This document shows, in pieces, positions 1 to 8,079 of a stretch of DNA of 29,140 bases; within the stretch, counting starts at the first letter, position 1; the number at the start of each line of letters is the position of its first letter. Under the pieces are notes generated by a model, which was given only the letters and a program-made list of their open reading frames with translations, ran no database searches and had not been told where the DNA came from. The translations under genes and the position numbers were made by a program. Origin of the DNA: CAYYIS01 sp964470965 (GTDB lineage Bacteria; JAAXHH01; JABIQT01); assembly GCA_964470965.1 (NCBI GenBank), contig CAYYIS010000060.1, positions 1 through 29,140 on the forward strand, in the 5' to 3' direction.

Positions 1-99
1 ATCTCAACGGTGCTCGGCTTTTTCAGGCAGTGGCCGCTGCACCAGTTTCCAACTAATCTTGGTGCGATGGGAATCGCGGTTTTGGTAGCCGGTATCTAG
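1..99 (+). CDS. Partial membrane protein (GT39-like), part before an in-frame TAG
   Basis: The open frame enters from the left edge and stops at TAG 97-99, giving 32 visible residues that end in a hydrophobic run (GAMGIAVLVAGI). The next frame downstream (136-678) is in the same reading frame. The codons between them read WWLLVSIRRTGG, which would complete a normal membrane helix with a positive cytoplasmic end. I therefore read 1-678 as one original gene, probably a polytopic glycosyltransferase-like protein, interrupted by a stop. The TAG precedes two TGG codons, so a single TGG-to-TAG change would explain it. A genuine gene end here is possible but would cut a helix in half. Confidence 0.45.
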   Translation: MSTVLGFFRQWPLHQFPTNLGAMGIAVLVAGI

Positions 100-135
100 T
101 GGTGGTTACTCGTCTCTATACGCAGAACCGGAGGA

Positions 136-678
136 GTGCCTGATTTCATTAAAACAAAGGTGCTGTCTATCCCGGCACTTTTGTTTATCTCGTGGCTGGG
201 AATTCTCTCTCTTCATGGCTGGGAATTCTTGTACCGCGATTACAAATATGCCCGCTGGCCACCTTTTTTTGGATTCGGAACCTCGTGGGCCTGGCTGGCT
301 AACGCAACCGCCGATCATGGGGCCCGGATTGCATGCAACACGGTTTTCTACCCTGTTTTTGGTTATGACCTGAAGAACACACCTGTAGTGTTAATGCCGG
401 ACATCACACGTCAGGACACGCAGGAAGAGCGGCAGAGGCAGCTCGAAATATGGGAGGGCCAGTTACATCGGTCGGAGATCGACTATTTATACATATTTGC
501 CATAGGTCCGTCACTGGCGGATGAAATATCACATCATGATCGATACGATATTCTGGAAGCGTGGATGGCAGGGCGCCCTGAAATCTATTTACTGATATTC
601 AAGAGTGGTCGTGAACTGGTCTACCGCTTAAACTGTCCCTCTCATATCATGTCTAACCCCACCGGCCGGGGGCCATAA
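136..678 (+). CDS. C-terminal part of a GT39/ArnT-like membrane protein
   Basis: The 180 residues contain one membrane segment (about residues 7-28, KVLSIPALLFISWLGILSLHG) followed by a soluble domain. The soluble part has the pattern often seen at the C-terminus of dolichol-phosphate-mannose-type (GT39-like) glycosyltransferases: a YRD after the last helix, a 'WAWLANATADHGARI' stretch, then 'YPVFGYDLKNTPVVLM', and a closing 'EAW...RPEIYLLIF..GRELVYRL'. The catalytic N-terminal membrane domain is not in this frame and would lie upstream of the window. The GTG start has a GGAGG only one base before it, which is too close, supporting the view that this is the 3' part of the gene broken at 97-99. 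TAA ends it 33 bases before the aldolase gene. Family call is from pattern, not from a search. Confidence 0.55.
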   Translation: MPDFIKTKVLSIPALLFISWLGILSLHGWEFLYRDYKYARWPPFFGFGTSWAWLANATADHGARIACNTVFYPVFGYDLKNTPVVLMPDITRQDTQEERQRQLEIWEGQLHRSEIDYLYIFAIGPSLADEISHHDRYDILEAWMAGRPEIYLLIFKSGRELVYRLNCPSHIMSNPTGRGP

Positions 679-696
679 ATCAGTATCCATCCCAAT

Positions 697-703
697 GGAG
701 GAG
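697..703 (+). promoter_or_regulatory. Strong ribosome binding site for the DapA-like gene
   Basis: GGAGGAG lies 8 bases before ATG 712 and only 3 bases before an out-of-frame ATG at 707, so it selects 712 as the start. Confidence 0.6.
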
Positions 704-711
704 TCTATGCC

Positions 712-1632
712 ATGAATAAGCGCCCCATCAGTTACGACGATTATAAGGATGTGCTGGTCGTTACTATCACACCGCGGTGCCCCGATCGGACCGTGGATGT
801 CGAGGGGGTGAAACGCAACGCCGTTTATCTTGCGGACCGAGGCGTGAAAATCATCATGCCGCAATGCGGGACCGGATTGGTGTATGATTCGTCATTGGAT
901 GATTTCCGGACAACGGTCGAGGCGACAATGGAGGCGGTCGGAGAAAGAACGTATGTCATACCAGGTGTAGGACCGGGGTTCGGACGGGCGGAAGAAATGG
1001 GACGAATTGCCCGGGAGATCGGTGTTGATGCGGTAATGATCATGCCGGTCGTCGGCCCCGCCTCCCCGGAGGGTTTATATAACGGGATGTGTGACCTGAT
1101 CGCATCGCTCGGTTTACCTGTGGTTCTGTACCTCAAAGACGCCCGCCTCATGCCGGTGGATTCCACCGTGCGACTGGCAGGCATGTCACAGGTGCATGCC
1201 ATAAAATACGCGGTGGCGGATTATGATATGTTCGACAGGCTGGTACAGGAAGTGGGCGACGTGGTGGTCCTGCTGTGCGGAATGGCGGAGAAACCGGCGG
1301 TGGCATTCATGGACCACGGCGCGCAGGGCTACAGCTCCGGTATGGCGAATTTCGTGCCGAAGCTGAGCCTGGCCATGCACCGAGCCCATCGCACCGGTGA
1401 CCGCGCTGAAGTTGAGCGTATCCATGGTCTGATGGTCCCGTTTGAAGACGTACGCGGCGAAGAAAAAGGAAAGTACAACGCGGCGGCGCTGCACGTGGCG
1501 AACGAGCATGTCGGCCTGTCGGGCGGTCCGGTACTGCCCATGTGCACGGATGTGGCAGAAAATGACCTGGATAGGGTTCGGGATCTGACGGACCGGCTCA
1601 TGGCGGAAGAACACGCCATGAGTGGAGTCTGA
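712..1632 (+). CDS. Dihydrodipicolinate synthase / N-acetylneuraminate lyase family aldolase
   Basis: A 306-residue (beta/alpha)8 class I aldolase of the DapA/NanA superfamily, the usual length. Visible landmarks are the QCGTG loop at 51-55 (equivalent of the GTTGE substrate-carboxylate loop), Tyr140 in 'PVVLYLKDA' (the proton-relay tyrosine), the Schiff-base Lys165 in 'HAIKYAVAD', and 'GYSSGMANFVP' near 207-216. These enzymes make or break a bond to pyruvate or a 2-oxo acid. The loop is GTG rather than GTTGE and there is no lysine-biosynthesis neighbour, so a catabolic sugar-acid dehydratase or aldolase role is more likely than dapA itself; that is inference. The gene stands alone on the plus strand between a broken membrane-protein gene and a minus-strand cluster. 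Confidence 0.8.
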   Translation: MNKRPISYDDYKDVLVVTITPRCPDRTVDVEGVKRNAVYLADRGVKIIMPQCGTGLVYDSSLDDFRTTVEATMEAVGERTYVIPGVGPGFGRAEEMGRIAREIGVDAVMIMPVVGPASPEGLYNGMCDLIASLGLPVVLYLKDARLMPVDSTVRLAGMSQVHAIKYAVADYDMFDRLVQEVGDVVVLLCGMAEKPAVAFMDHGAQGYSSGMANFVPKLSLAMHRAHRTGDRAEVERIHGLMVPFEDVRGEEKGKYNAAALHVANEHVGLSGGPVLPMCTDVAENDLDRVRDLTDRLMAEEHAMSGV

Positions 1633-2034
1633 TTTGTGCCCCAGAGATCCCTGAATAGGTGGCACGGCAACGACGGTCTCAGGTCTTTGCCGAAGGGTGA
1701 GTCTTCGGTGATGCACTCGCCGGTTGCATGTCCGGGTCGATCTCAACTGAGTGGAATGGTCTTCATGAAAATAAAGCGGTTCCCACCTCGCGCAGGATCA
1801 TGGCGATGTGGTGGAAACCTTCAAGGCAGGGGGAACTGGCCATGCACTATACGCGATGTGATATGCAACCAAACCGCTTTGGGAGGGGTACCGGTACCAT
1901 ACCATCGTGCAAGGCAGCATCATTGGTCCCGGGTCATGGAAAGCCTGTTTGATGTGGTAGGTTAAGACCTCCGGAGATCGGATATGATGGAGGAGTAGTG
2001 AAAAATATGAACGATACAAGGAGTCTTTAGAGGA
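1633..2034. other. About 400 bases without a recognisable gene
   Basis: Open frames here have no family resemblance and no good ribosome binding site. The only local structure I noted is a perfect 12-base palindrome, GGTACCGGTACC, at 1887-1898. The stretch separates the plus-strand aldolase gene from the 3' end of the minus-strand DUF218 gene. No stem followed by a T-run was seen for either gene. Confidence 0.5.
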
Positions 2035-2712
2035 TTATGGATTCCCCAGGGCCATTGCGATGTACAGGTCCACCAATTTCATATATTCCAGCAGAACAGA
2101 CCGCGCCATCCAACGTTCGTCCCACCACGCTCCGGGATCAAATGTGTCGTACCTGGTCGGACGCATACGAACCTGGATCTGACCATCGAATATCCAGTTG
2201 AAGATGATACCGGTCCGTGTAGTGTGTGTGGCGGACGAAACCGCGATGATTGATCTGATGTGATTTTTCAGCAGAAACGGCTTCAGTCCCCTCGCCTCGC
2301 TGCGTGTGCTGTTCGCCCGGCTGTCCACTACCAGAATCGCTTCCACAGGGACACCCAACTTTACCGCCACCTCACGAGAAAATTCGTAGGACTCTATGCT
2401 TTTTATTTCGAGGGATTTAAGGATATCGTAGGTTTTTCCGGAATGCCATTCTTCCGGCGTCAGGACGATGTACGGCGCATAGCCTTCCGTATACAGATCA
2501 GCCGCCTCGATGGCTCTCTCGGCCGCAATACCACCCAGCACTACGATCGCATCCGCCGGTTCCAGGGAATCTGAAGTAATGAGGTATTCCGCCGTCTGAC
2601 GCCGGATGGACTCTCCCGCCATGGACCAGATTACGCCTAGAATGATAAGCGCAGGCAGTATGAACCGTCGGATTAAACCAGGTCTGGATTGCTCGTCGCT
2701 ATTCTGCTCCAT
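2035..2712 (-). CDS. DUF218 / YdcF-like membrane-anchored protein
   Basis: 225 residues with an N-terminal signal-anchor helix (about 14-31) after a basic LIRRF, then a DUF218 domain as in SanA and YdcF. Diagnostic motifs are ADAIVVLGG at 53-61, the acidic stretch with NSTRSEA at 134-140, and VSSATHTTR at 158-166 with His163. Members of the family are implicated in envelope integrity; the biochemical activity is not settled. The soluble domain should face the periplasm. Its start ATG lies inside the end of the bicupin gene (14-base overlap), so translation is probably coupled and it is the last gene of the minus-strand run. Assignment to the family is firm and a specific function cannot be given. 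Confidence 0.8.
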   Translation of the reverse strand: MEQNSDEQSRPGLIRRFILPALIILGVIWSMAGESIRRQTAEYLITSDSLEPADAIVVLGGIAAERAIEAADLYTEGYAPYIVLTPEEWHSGKTYDILKSLEIKSIESYEFSREVAVKLGVPVEAILVVDSRANSTRSEARGLKPFLLKNHIRSIIAVSSATHTTRTGIIFNWIFDGQIQVRMRPTRYDTFDPGAWWDERWMARSVLLEYMKLVDLYIAMALGNP

Positions 2713-3460
2713 CCTCTTCCTTTACCGCAGCTGCGAATATAACATACGCCAATGGTGTATGGTCCGTGTTGGCAAGGCTGTGAGGTGTACCCGGCGGGAC
2801 ATAAAGGGCGCTGCCTTCCATGATAGACTCTTGGATCCCTGCCGAATTAATCACCCCTCGCCCGCTGATTACAAAGTATACCTGTTCGACGCCGTCTGAC
2901 TGCAACTCGCCTGTCGTCTGCTCACCCTGTAATGCATAGCGGGTCACCCCGTGCATACGTCGCAGAACGCCCCCATCCTCCGCCGCTGCCTCGCCAAGTC
3001 CTCTGAGCAGCGGCCATGATTCTGAGTGGTTCTCACCTGCTATGGCTATTGGATCCCGCCAATTGCAGATGAACGGAACCCCTTCACTGATCTCCGGAAG
3101 GGGGCAACTGACGATCAGGTGTTCCATCCAGCCGTCACCGTAATTGAATGCCTGGTGCGGCAGGTTGACGGGCACATACACGGCATCGCCCTCCTGGATG
3201 TCATGCATTTTCTCTCCCAGCAGCATCTGACCCCTGCCCTTGAGAATATAATACATCTGCTCGATGTTGTCATGATGGTGGTGATCCGAATTCTGTCTGC
3301 CTTGGAGGCCGTGTTTCACAAAACTGTTCATGGCTTGAAGCTGGGCCATTTCAGGCGGATTGTCGGATTCCGATCCTCTGAAGAAGGGCCATATGATGGC
3401 GCTGATGTGTCCTATGTACGGGATTTGATCACGCCAGTTTCTTACGACGATCATAATCAA
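2699..3460 (-). CDS. Bicupin protein with one complete metal site
   Basis: 253 residues forming two cupin barrels. Barrel one carries a full metal set: the HHHH run at 60-63, Glu67 and His102 (PVNLPHQAF). Barrel two keeps Glu192 and His227 (PPGTPHSLAN) but the place of the first two histidines reads GELQSDGVEQ (184-193), so it probably cannot bind metal in the usual way. 'EQMYYILKGRGQ' and 'EQVYFVISGRGV' are the matching strands of the two repeats. No signal peptide is visible. It is sandwiched between a Gfo/Idh/MocA gene (12-base gap) and the DUF218 gene (overlap). Possible roles are sugar isomerase, oxalate-decarboxylase-like enzyme or dioxygenase; the substrate cannot be assigned. Confidence 0.8.
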   Translation of the reverse strand: MIMIVVRNWRDQIPYIGHISAIIWPFFRGSESDNPPEMAQLQAMNSFVKHGLQGRQNSDHHHHDNIEQMYYILKGRGQMLLGEKMHDIQEGDAVYVPVNLPHQAFNYGDGWMEHLIVSCPLPEISEGVPFICNWRDPIAIAGENHSESWPLLRGLGEAAAEDGGVLRRMHGVTRYALQGEQTTGELQSDGVEQVYFVISGRGVINSAGIQESIMEGSALYVPPGTPHSLANTDHTPLAYVIFAAAVKEEDGAE

Positions 3461-3472
3461 TCTCCGATTCGT

Positions 3473-4474
3473 CTATTCATCAATGCCGCCCGTGGCACGC
3501 AACAATGTTTCCTGTACCAGAAGTTCGTGATCCAGTGAACGATCGGCGGGCTGTTGGCCGTTTATGGTTGCCAGAAAAGATTCCAGCTCCAGGTCATAGA
3601 GCTCGCCGCGCCCGCGGGCATGCGGCGTGACGATCTGTTCACCTGTTTCGTAACCCGCACCGGCTTCTGCCAGTACCAGGCGCAGCCGTTGACCGGGTTC
3701 GAACGGCTCGAGAAGGATCGCGCTGCCCTCCGTTCCGTATACCTCGAATCTTCTGGCCGTTGGACCCGGCTCCATGGCCGCGATATCGACGAAGGCGATA
3801 GCGTTGTCGTATTCGAACACGCCGAGGGTGTTGTCCATGAAGGCGGGGACTGAGCCTGTGTCGTTGTGAAAGAACGAGGTCACCTTCCGGGGGCGCCCGA
3901 GCAGCCAGACGACCTGGTCGAGCATGTGGCCGGCCAGGTCGTAGAAGATACCGCCCTGGTGAACGCCTATCACCTCGCGGGCCGATTGCGGGATGGTGGT
4001 TGACATGTGCGCGCGGACCGAGAAAACGGAGCCGAGTAGCCCTGTTTTCACCCAGGATGAGATTTTTCGAAAGCCGTCATGGTAGCGGAACATATAACCC
4101 ATCTGAACCTGTAAATTCTGGCTCCGGGCTATTTCTACTACCCTTTGCCACTGATGCCAGTTGTCGCCTGCCGGCTTGTCGTACCAGGCGTGCTTTCCGG
4201 AGGTGATGATCTTTTCGGTCTGATCAAGACTCTCGTCGTTGCGCCCTTCCGAGGCGATAGCTATGATAGAGTCGTCGTCCAGTATCTCGCCCCCGGCGTC
4301 GCACCACTGAACCTCCAGATATGGTCCGGCCTGATCCGCCAGTATAATCCGCCGTTCCGGGTCGGGTTCGTATACACCGGCCACTTCGACGTCAGGGCTG
4401 TTCAACATGGAGTTGAGCTTGCCCGCGGCATGGCCGTGGGCGGTTCCGTACTGGGCCATTCGAATCTGCGACAT
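3473..4474 (-). CDS. Gfo/Idh/MocA family oxidoreductase
   Basis: 333 residues with an N-terminal NAD(P)-binding domain and a C-terminal alpha/beta domain. The nucleotide loop is degenerate (QYGTAHGHA at 8-16 instead of GxGxxG). The conserved EKP is DKP at 99-101, keeping Lys100. The C-terminal site reads DLAGHMLDQ at 179-187, with His183 as the likely catalytic histidine. The family oxidises or reduces sugars, inositols and sugar nucleotides with NAD(P), and some members act as glycoside-cleaving enzymes through transient oxidation. It sits 28 bases after the CoA-transferase gene and 12 bases before the bicupin gene, consistent with one transcript. Substrate unknown; the changed dinucleotide loop makes the cofactor uncertain. 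Confidence 0.8.
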   Translation of the reverse strand: MSQIRMAQYGTAHGHAAGKLNSMLNSPDVEVAGVYEPDPERRIILADQAGPYLEVQWCDAGGEILDDDSIIAIASEGRNDESLDQTEKIITSGKHAWYDKPAGDNWHQWQRVVEIARSQNLQVQMGYMFRYHDGFRKISSWVKTGLLGSVFSVRAHMSTTIPQSAREVIGVHQGGIFYDLAGHMLDQVVWLLGRPRKVTSFFHNDTGSVPAFMDNTLGVFEYDNAIAFVDIAAMEPGPTARRFEVYGTEGSAILLEPFEPGQRLRLVLAEAGAGYETGEQIVTPHARGRGELYDLELESFLATINGQQPADRSLDHELLVQETLLRATGGIDE

Positions 4475-4502
4475 GAATTTCTCTCCAAACGGTGTGTTTT
4501 CG

Positions 4503-5666
4503 CTACACGATTACATTGTTGTGTTTCAACGTGACTATCTGCTCATTGGTATAGCCGTGCCGGGACAGGATCTCTGTCCCATGCTCTCCCAATCCAGGTG
4601 GGGGAGTATCGGTTCCCACAGGCATCTGGGAGAACCGGAACGGAGGTATGACCTGTCGGCTCGACGAACCATCGGACGCGGTGACGTCCCTGAAGAGCTC
4701 GCGGGCTTGAAACTGGGGGTCTTGGGGCAATTCATCCAGCGTGTATACCGGACCGCACGGCACATCCGCCTCCTGCAGACGCCGATCCCATGTCTCACGG
4801 GATTCTGTCGAGATAATGTCCTGTAGACGGCCGCGGATCTCCTGGTTTCTTGCCATGCGTTGTTCTGTCGTAAGTTCCTTCCATTCCTCCAGCCCCAGTA
4901 CACCGCACAGGCGCCGCCAGAACTGGGACTCGTACACGACGCCGACGCTAATGTACCGGTCGTCCGAAGTTCTGAACACTTCGTAATGGGGTAGTCCGCT
5001 CAACAGTGGCTTGCCCGGCGCCGTACCCTCGCTTTGGGCGCGGGCGATCTCCGGTGCCATCCAGGCGGTGACACTTTCGGTCATGGACAGGTCTATGTAC
5101 TGGCCCCGGCCGGTGGTGGTGCGGTTCTGAATAGCCGCCAGGACCGCGATAGCAGCATACATGCCGGACGCCAGATCCGAGATCAAGACCGGCGGCGGCA
5201 CCGGTCTGCCGTCTGCCTGTTCTGCCTGTCCCAGCAGGCCTCCCAGTGAGATATAATTGATATCGTGCCCCGACCGGTCCCGATACGGCCCGGTCTGTCC
5301 AAATCCGGATATAGAGCAGTAGATCAAATCCGGATTGATACCTTGCAACGTTTCATAGTCGGCGCCCAATCGGTCGGCGACGCCCGGACGGAAGCCTTCC
5401 AGCACGATGTCCGCCTCTTCGGCCAGCGTGTGCAGCACTTGTTGCCCCTGCCGGAATTTCAGGTTGATGACCAGACTCTGTTTTCCCCGGTTCACACTGG
5501 CGAACATCGGCGGGAATTCACGGAGCGGATCACCACCCGGCGGTTCGATTTTGAGAACCGTCGCACCGAGGTCGGCCAGCAGCATCGAGCTATAGGGTCC
5601 GGGCAGCTGGGTGGTGAGGTCGAGGACGGTGAGGTGGTGTAGAGGGGATTTTGATGATTGATTCAT
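4503..5666 (-). CDS. Family III CoA-transferase, alpha-methylacyl-CoA racemase-like
   Basis: 387 residues of the CaiB/BaiF fold. Typical blocks are 'PGPYSSMLLADLGATVLKIEPP' near 22-43, FRPG at 92-95 and GFGQTGPY at 121-128. The stretch GHDINYISLGG at 133-143 with His134, followed by Asp164 in LISDLASG, matches the His/Asp pair used by alpha-methylacyl-CoA racemases, so a 2-acyl-CoA racemase is at least as likely as a CoA-transferase. It would act in the cytoplasm on branched or hydroxylated acyl-CoA. Upstream lie a solo acyl-CoA-ligase domain and a FabG-like SDR, giving an acyl-thioester theme. No strong ribosome binding site is seen before this ATG, although the alignment of the N-terminus supports the start. 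Confidence 0.85.
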   Translation of the reverse strand: MNQSSKSPLHHLTVLDLTTQLPGPYSSMLLADLGATVLKIEPPGGDPLREFPPMFASVNRGKQSLVINLKFRQGQQVLHTLAEEADIVLEGFRPGVADRLGADYETLQGINPDLIYCSISGFGQTGPYRDRSGHDINYISLGGLLGQAEQADGRPVPPPVLISDLASGMYAAIAVLAAIQNRTTTGRGQYIDLSMTESVTAWMAPEIARAQSEGTAPGKPLLSGLPHYEVFRTSDDRYISVGVVYESQFWRRLCGVLGLEEWKELTTEQRMARNQEIRGRLQDIISTESRETWDRRLQEADVPCGPVYTLDELPQDPQFQARELFRDVTASDGSSSRQVIPPFRFSQMPVGTDTPPPGLGEHGTEILSRHGYTNEQIVTLKHNNVIV

Positions 5667-5726
5667 TGACTTTATTGTAAGTATAACCTGACCCCTTCAA
5701 GAATTCTTTTTAAAAAAACCAATCAA

Positions 5727-6356
5727 TCAGTTGCCATTCCTGATCGTCAACATCATGGCATCGCGCCAGGCGTCCAGGAATTCCAGGTCGAAACGGTTAT
5801 CTCCATGGGTATAGAGGGTAGGGGGATCCCCTGTGTTGTCGGAGAATACCATCAGGCAGGGGGCATCGGGCAAGGCCTGCACCGCTTCGAAGAGAACGGA
5901 GGACAGGGAAACGCGGCGGTCGTAGTCGGTCCATCCGTCCCGCTCCCAGCCAACGAGTATACGGTGGCGAAGTTGCGGTATCTCCGGCTGCAGTTCTTCT
6001 ATCAATGCCGCCAGTTCGGTGCCGACGATGAGGGCCGTAGCCTCCGCTCCTTTGATCTGGTTGACAACATCCTGGCGAGTACCAGCCTCCATGCTCAATG
6101 CGGGTATGGCACCGGCTTTCATACAACCCAGGATTGCCTCCCACCATTCGATGCACAGCGGCAGCATAACGAGAACCCTGTCACCCGCGCTCACTCCGGC
6201 TGCCCTGAGCATATTTGCGGCTTTGCTGGAACGGATGCTGAAATCACGGAACGTCAGCCGTGACATATCGCCCTGCCGTTCGTCATGCCATTCCAGTGCC
6301 ACCAGCTCCGGGTCTTCGGCCAGACGATCGACCACATCCGCCGCGAAATTGGGCAC
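5727..6356 (-). CDS. Truncated acyl-CoA synthetase: N-terminal AMP-binding fragment
   Basis: 209 residues that follow the N-terminal third of medium-chain (AcsM-like) acyl-CoA synthetases: NFAADVVDRLAEDPELVAL at the start, FTFRD-like 'LTFRDFS', 'AGVSAGDRVLVMLPLCIEWWEAILGC' (53-78). The family A3 ATP loop, normally TSGTTGxPK, is reduced here to FSDNTGDPPTLYTHGD (about 170-185), without the lysine. The protein ends 24 residues later, so the adenylate-forming core and C-terminal lid are absent and the next gene begins 60 bases on. The GTG start has AAGGAG six bases upstream, so it is probably translated. It may be a decayed ligase or a solo acyl-binding or regulatory domain. It should not be active as a ligase on its own. 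Confidence 0.7.
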   Translation of the reverse strand: MPNFAADVVDRLAEDPELVALEWHDERQGDMSRLTFRDFSIRSSKAANMLRAAGVSAGDRVLVMLPLCIEWWEAILGCMKAGAIPALSMEAGTRQDVVNQIKGAEATALIVGTELAALIEELQPEIPQLRHRILVGWERDGWTDYDRRVSLSSVLFEAVQALPDAPCLMVFSDNTGDPPTLYTHGDNRFDLEFLDAWRDAMMLTIRNGN

Positions 6357-6389
6357 TTCTTGCTCCTTGATCCGGGATGGTTTCCCCGG

Positions 6390-7112
6390 CTAGTCCATCA
6401 GTAGACCACCGTTAACATCGAGCAGTTCACCGGTGATATGCCTGGCATCATCGGAGGCCAGGAACAGGGCTGCTGCGGCCACATCTTCGGGTTGACCTTT
6501 TACCCCGAGCGGAATGGCATCGACAAATGACTGGGGATGGTTGGCGGTCAGCTGTGTGTCGATGATGCCGGGAGCGATGGCATTGGCGCGCACGCCGTAT
6601 TCAGCCAGCTCACGGGCTAGGCATTTGGTAAGACATTCGATACCCGCTTTCGAAACAGAATAGGGCGCCCCGGCCACTATGCCGCCGGTTTTTCCGGCGA
6701 TCGAAGCCATGTTGATAATCACGCCCCTCTTTCGTTCCTTCATGTAGGGCATGGCCGCTTTGGACAGAAGGAAAGGGCCTTTGAGCTGTATGTCCAGTAC
6801 CGTATCCCATTCTTCGACAGAACAGTCCTCGACCGACCGAAATAACGCAATGCCGGCGTTATTGACCAGAATATCGATCGCCCCGAATCGCTCGTTGGTT
6901 GTTTCTACAATTTGAGTGATGTCGTCCTGGTTCGCGATGTCCGCCCTGATGGCCATGGCGTTTGGAAGTGACCCCGCCACATCTTTCGCATTGCCCTCGT
7001 CCAGGTCCACCACGGCTACGTGCGCGCCTTCCGCCGCGAAGGCGCGACAGATCGCTTCACCGATGCCCCGGCCTCCGCCGGTTACGATTGCTGTTCTATT
7101 CCGTAGTTTCAT
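6390..7112 (-). CDS. SDR-family oxidoreductase, FabG-like
   Basis: 240 residues, a complete classical SDR. The dinucleotide loop is TGGGRGIG at 11-18; Asp36 at the end of strand 2 suggests NAD(H) rather than NADP(H). NNAG is at 84-87, and the catalytic set is Ser137, Tyr151 and Lys155 (YSVSK). 'PGIIDTQL' follows as in FabG-type enzymes. It oxidises or reduces a hydroxyl/oxo group, either 3-oxoacyl or sugar-type. Its ATG overlaps the stop of the nucleoside hydrolase gene by four bases (ATGA), so the two are translationally coupled. The acyl-CoA-ligase fragment follows 33 bases later. Substrate cannot be read from sequence. Confidence 0.88.
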   Translation of the reverse strand: MKLRNRTAIVTGGGRGIGEAICRAFAAEGAHVAVVDLDEGNAKDVAGSLPNAMAIRADIANQDDITQIVETTNERFGAIDILVNNAGIALFRSVEDCSVEEWDTVLDIQLKGPFLLSKAAMPYMKERKRGVIINMASIAGKTGGIVAGAPYSVSKAGIECLTKCLARELAEYGVRANAIAPGIIDTQLTANHPQSFVDAIPLGVKGQPEDVAAAALFLASDDARHITGELLDVNGGLLMD

Positions 7113-8077
7113 TGTAGCACCCGTTCGTTAAACAGTGAGATGAAAACGTCCGCATCCACATCCGTGCAAACCCGGCCATTGGAGCCTTCCCCGGGCATGA
7201 ATGCCGGCCGCAGGTCCGCCACGGTCATGCCGAATGTCAGATCCCCCGCGGTCTCCACATTGATGCGGGCATCCGCCATGGTAAAAAGATCCGGCCGGTA
7301 AACGGCGGCGACCGCCAGCGCGTCGTGGATGAAGCAGCCGTCCAGGTCCTTGCGCTGCTGATGGAACGCTACGTAATGATCGGTGCAATCCTTCACGAAC
7401 GCAGCGGTACTGTTGCCCTGTGCCGCGTAATGGTCGATCTCGGGGGCGGTCAAAACCGCCTGCATCGTCACGTCCAGCGGAACGAACAAGGTCGGTATGC
7501 CAGAATCACACACCACTTGTGCCGCATGCGGATCCGCGTAGATGTTGAATTCAGCGACCGTACTGACGTTACCGTACACCCGGAACGCGCCGCCCATGAT
7601 CACGATTTCCTTGAGCTTACGCATCCGGAATGGATTCTTGATAATCGCACGGGCCACATTGGTGAGAGGGCCGACCGCGACAAGCGTTATTTCATCCGGA
7701 TGCCGTTCGATCGTGTCAAGAATCAGGTCTACGGCCGGTGTAGGACTCAGGCGGTCTTCCGGGTCCGGGTAAGCACGTTCGCCATCCGGCGTGAGCAGGT
7801 GCGACACGCCACCGAGCCCGTCGTCTGCGTGGACATGGTCGGCGAAGACGCTGGTCCCTACGAGCGGGTTCTCCTCGCCTCGCGCTACGGCGGGTCGCTT
7901 TTCCGGATTTGCCACTTCAAGCGTCATTAGTATGTTGCGGACGCAGTGGTCCACATGGACGTTGCCGCTGACTGCGGTGATGGCCTCTACCTGTAGTTCC
8001 GGAGACCGCATGGCCAGCAGGATTGCCAGGGCATCGTCCACGCCGGTATCGGTATCAAGTATGATGCGTTGGGACAT
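7109..8077 (-). CDS. Inosine-uridine-preferring type nucleoside N-ribohydrolase
   Basis: 322 residues of the IUNH family, which cleaves the N-glycosidic bond of nucleosides to base and ribose using a bound calcium ion. The calcium and ribose-binding motif DTDTGVDDA is at 8-16, HADDGLGG at 83-90, 'VAVGPLTN' at 133-140, EFNIYADP at 176-183 and HDALA at 251-255 (His251, Asp252). No signal peptide, so cytoplasmic. The start lies two bases after the stop of the M14 peptidase gene and its end overlaps the SDR gene by four bases, so it is in the middle of an operon. Specificity among purine and pyrimidine nucleosides cannot be decided. Confidence 0.92.
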   Translation of the reverse strand: MSQRIILDTDTGVDDALAILLAMRSPELQVEAITAVSGNVHVDHCVRNILMTLEVANPEKRPAVARGEENPLVGTSVFADHVHADDGLGGVSHLLTPDGERAYPDPEDRLSPTPAVDLILDTIERHPDEITLVAVGPLTNVARAIIKNPFRMRKLKEIVIMGGAFRVYGNVSTVAEFNIYADPHAAQVVCDSGIPTLFVPLDVTMQAVLTAPEIDHYAAQGNSTAAFVKDCTDHYVAFHQQRKDLDGCFIHDALAVAAVYRPDLFTMADARINVETAGDLTFGMTVADLRPAFMPGEGSNGRVCTDVDADVFISLFNERVLQ

Positions 8078-8079
8078 AG

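Noticed and set aside
97..99. TAG as a recoded sense codon (suppressor tRNA or pyrrolysine)
   Set aside because: At least three other genes here end with TAG and no recoding element or gene is visible, so an ordinary mutation or error is more likely.
1887..1898. 12-base palindrome GGTACCGGTACC as a site-specific recombination or operator site
   Set aside because: Single copy, no neighbouring regulator or recombinase; chance is sufficient.
1636..1965. A 109-residue open frame after the DapA-like gene
   Set aside because: No ribosome binding site, no family resemblance and odd composition; it is best read as non-coding.
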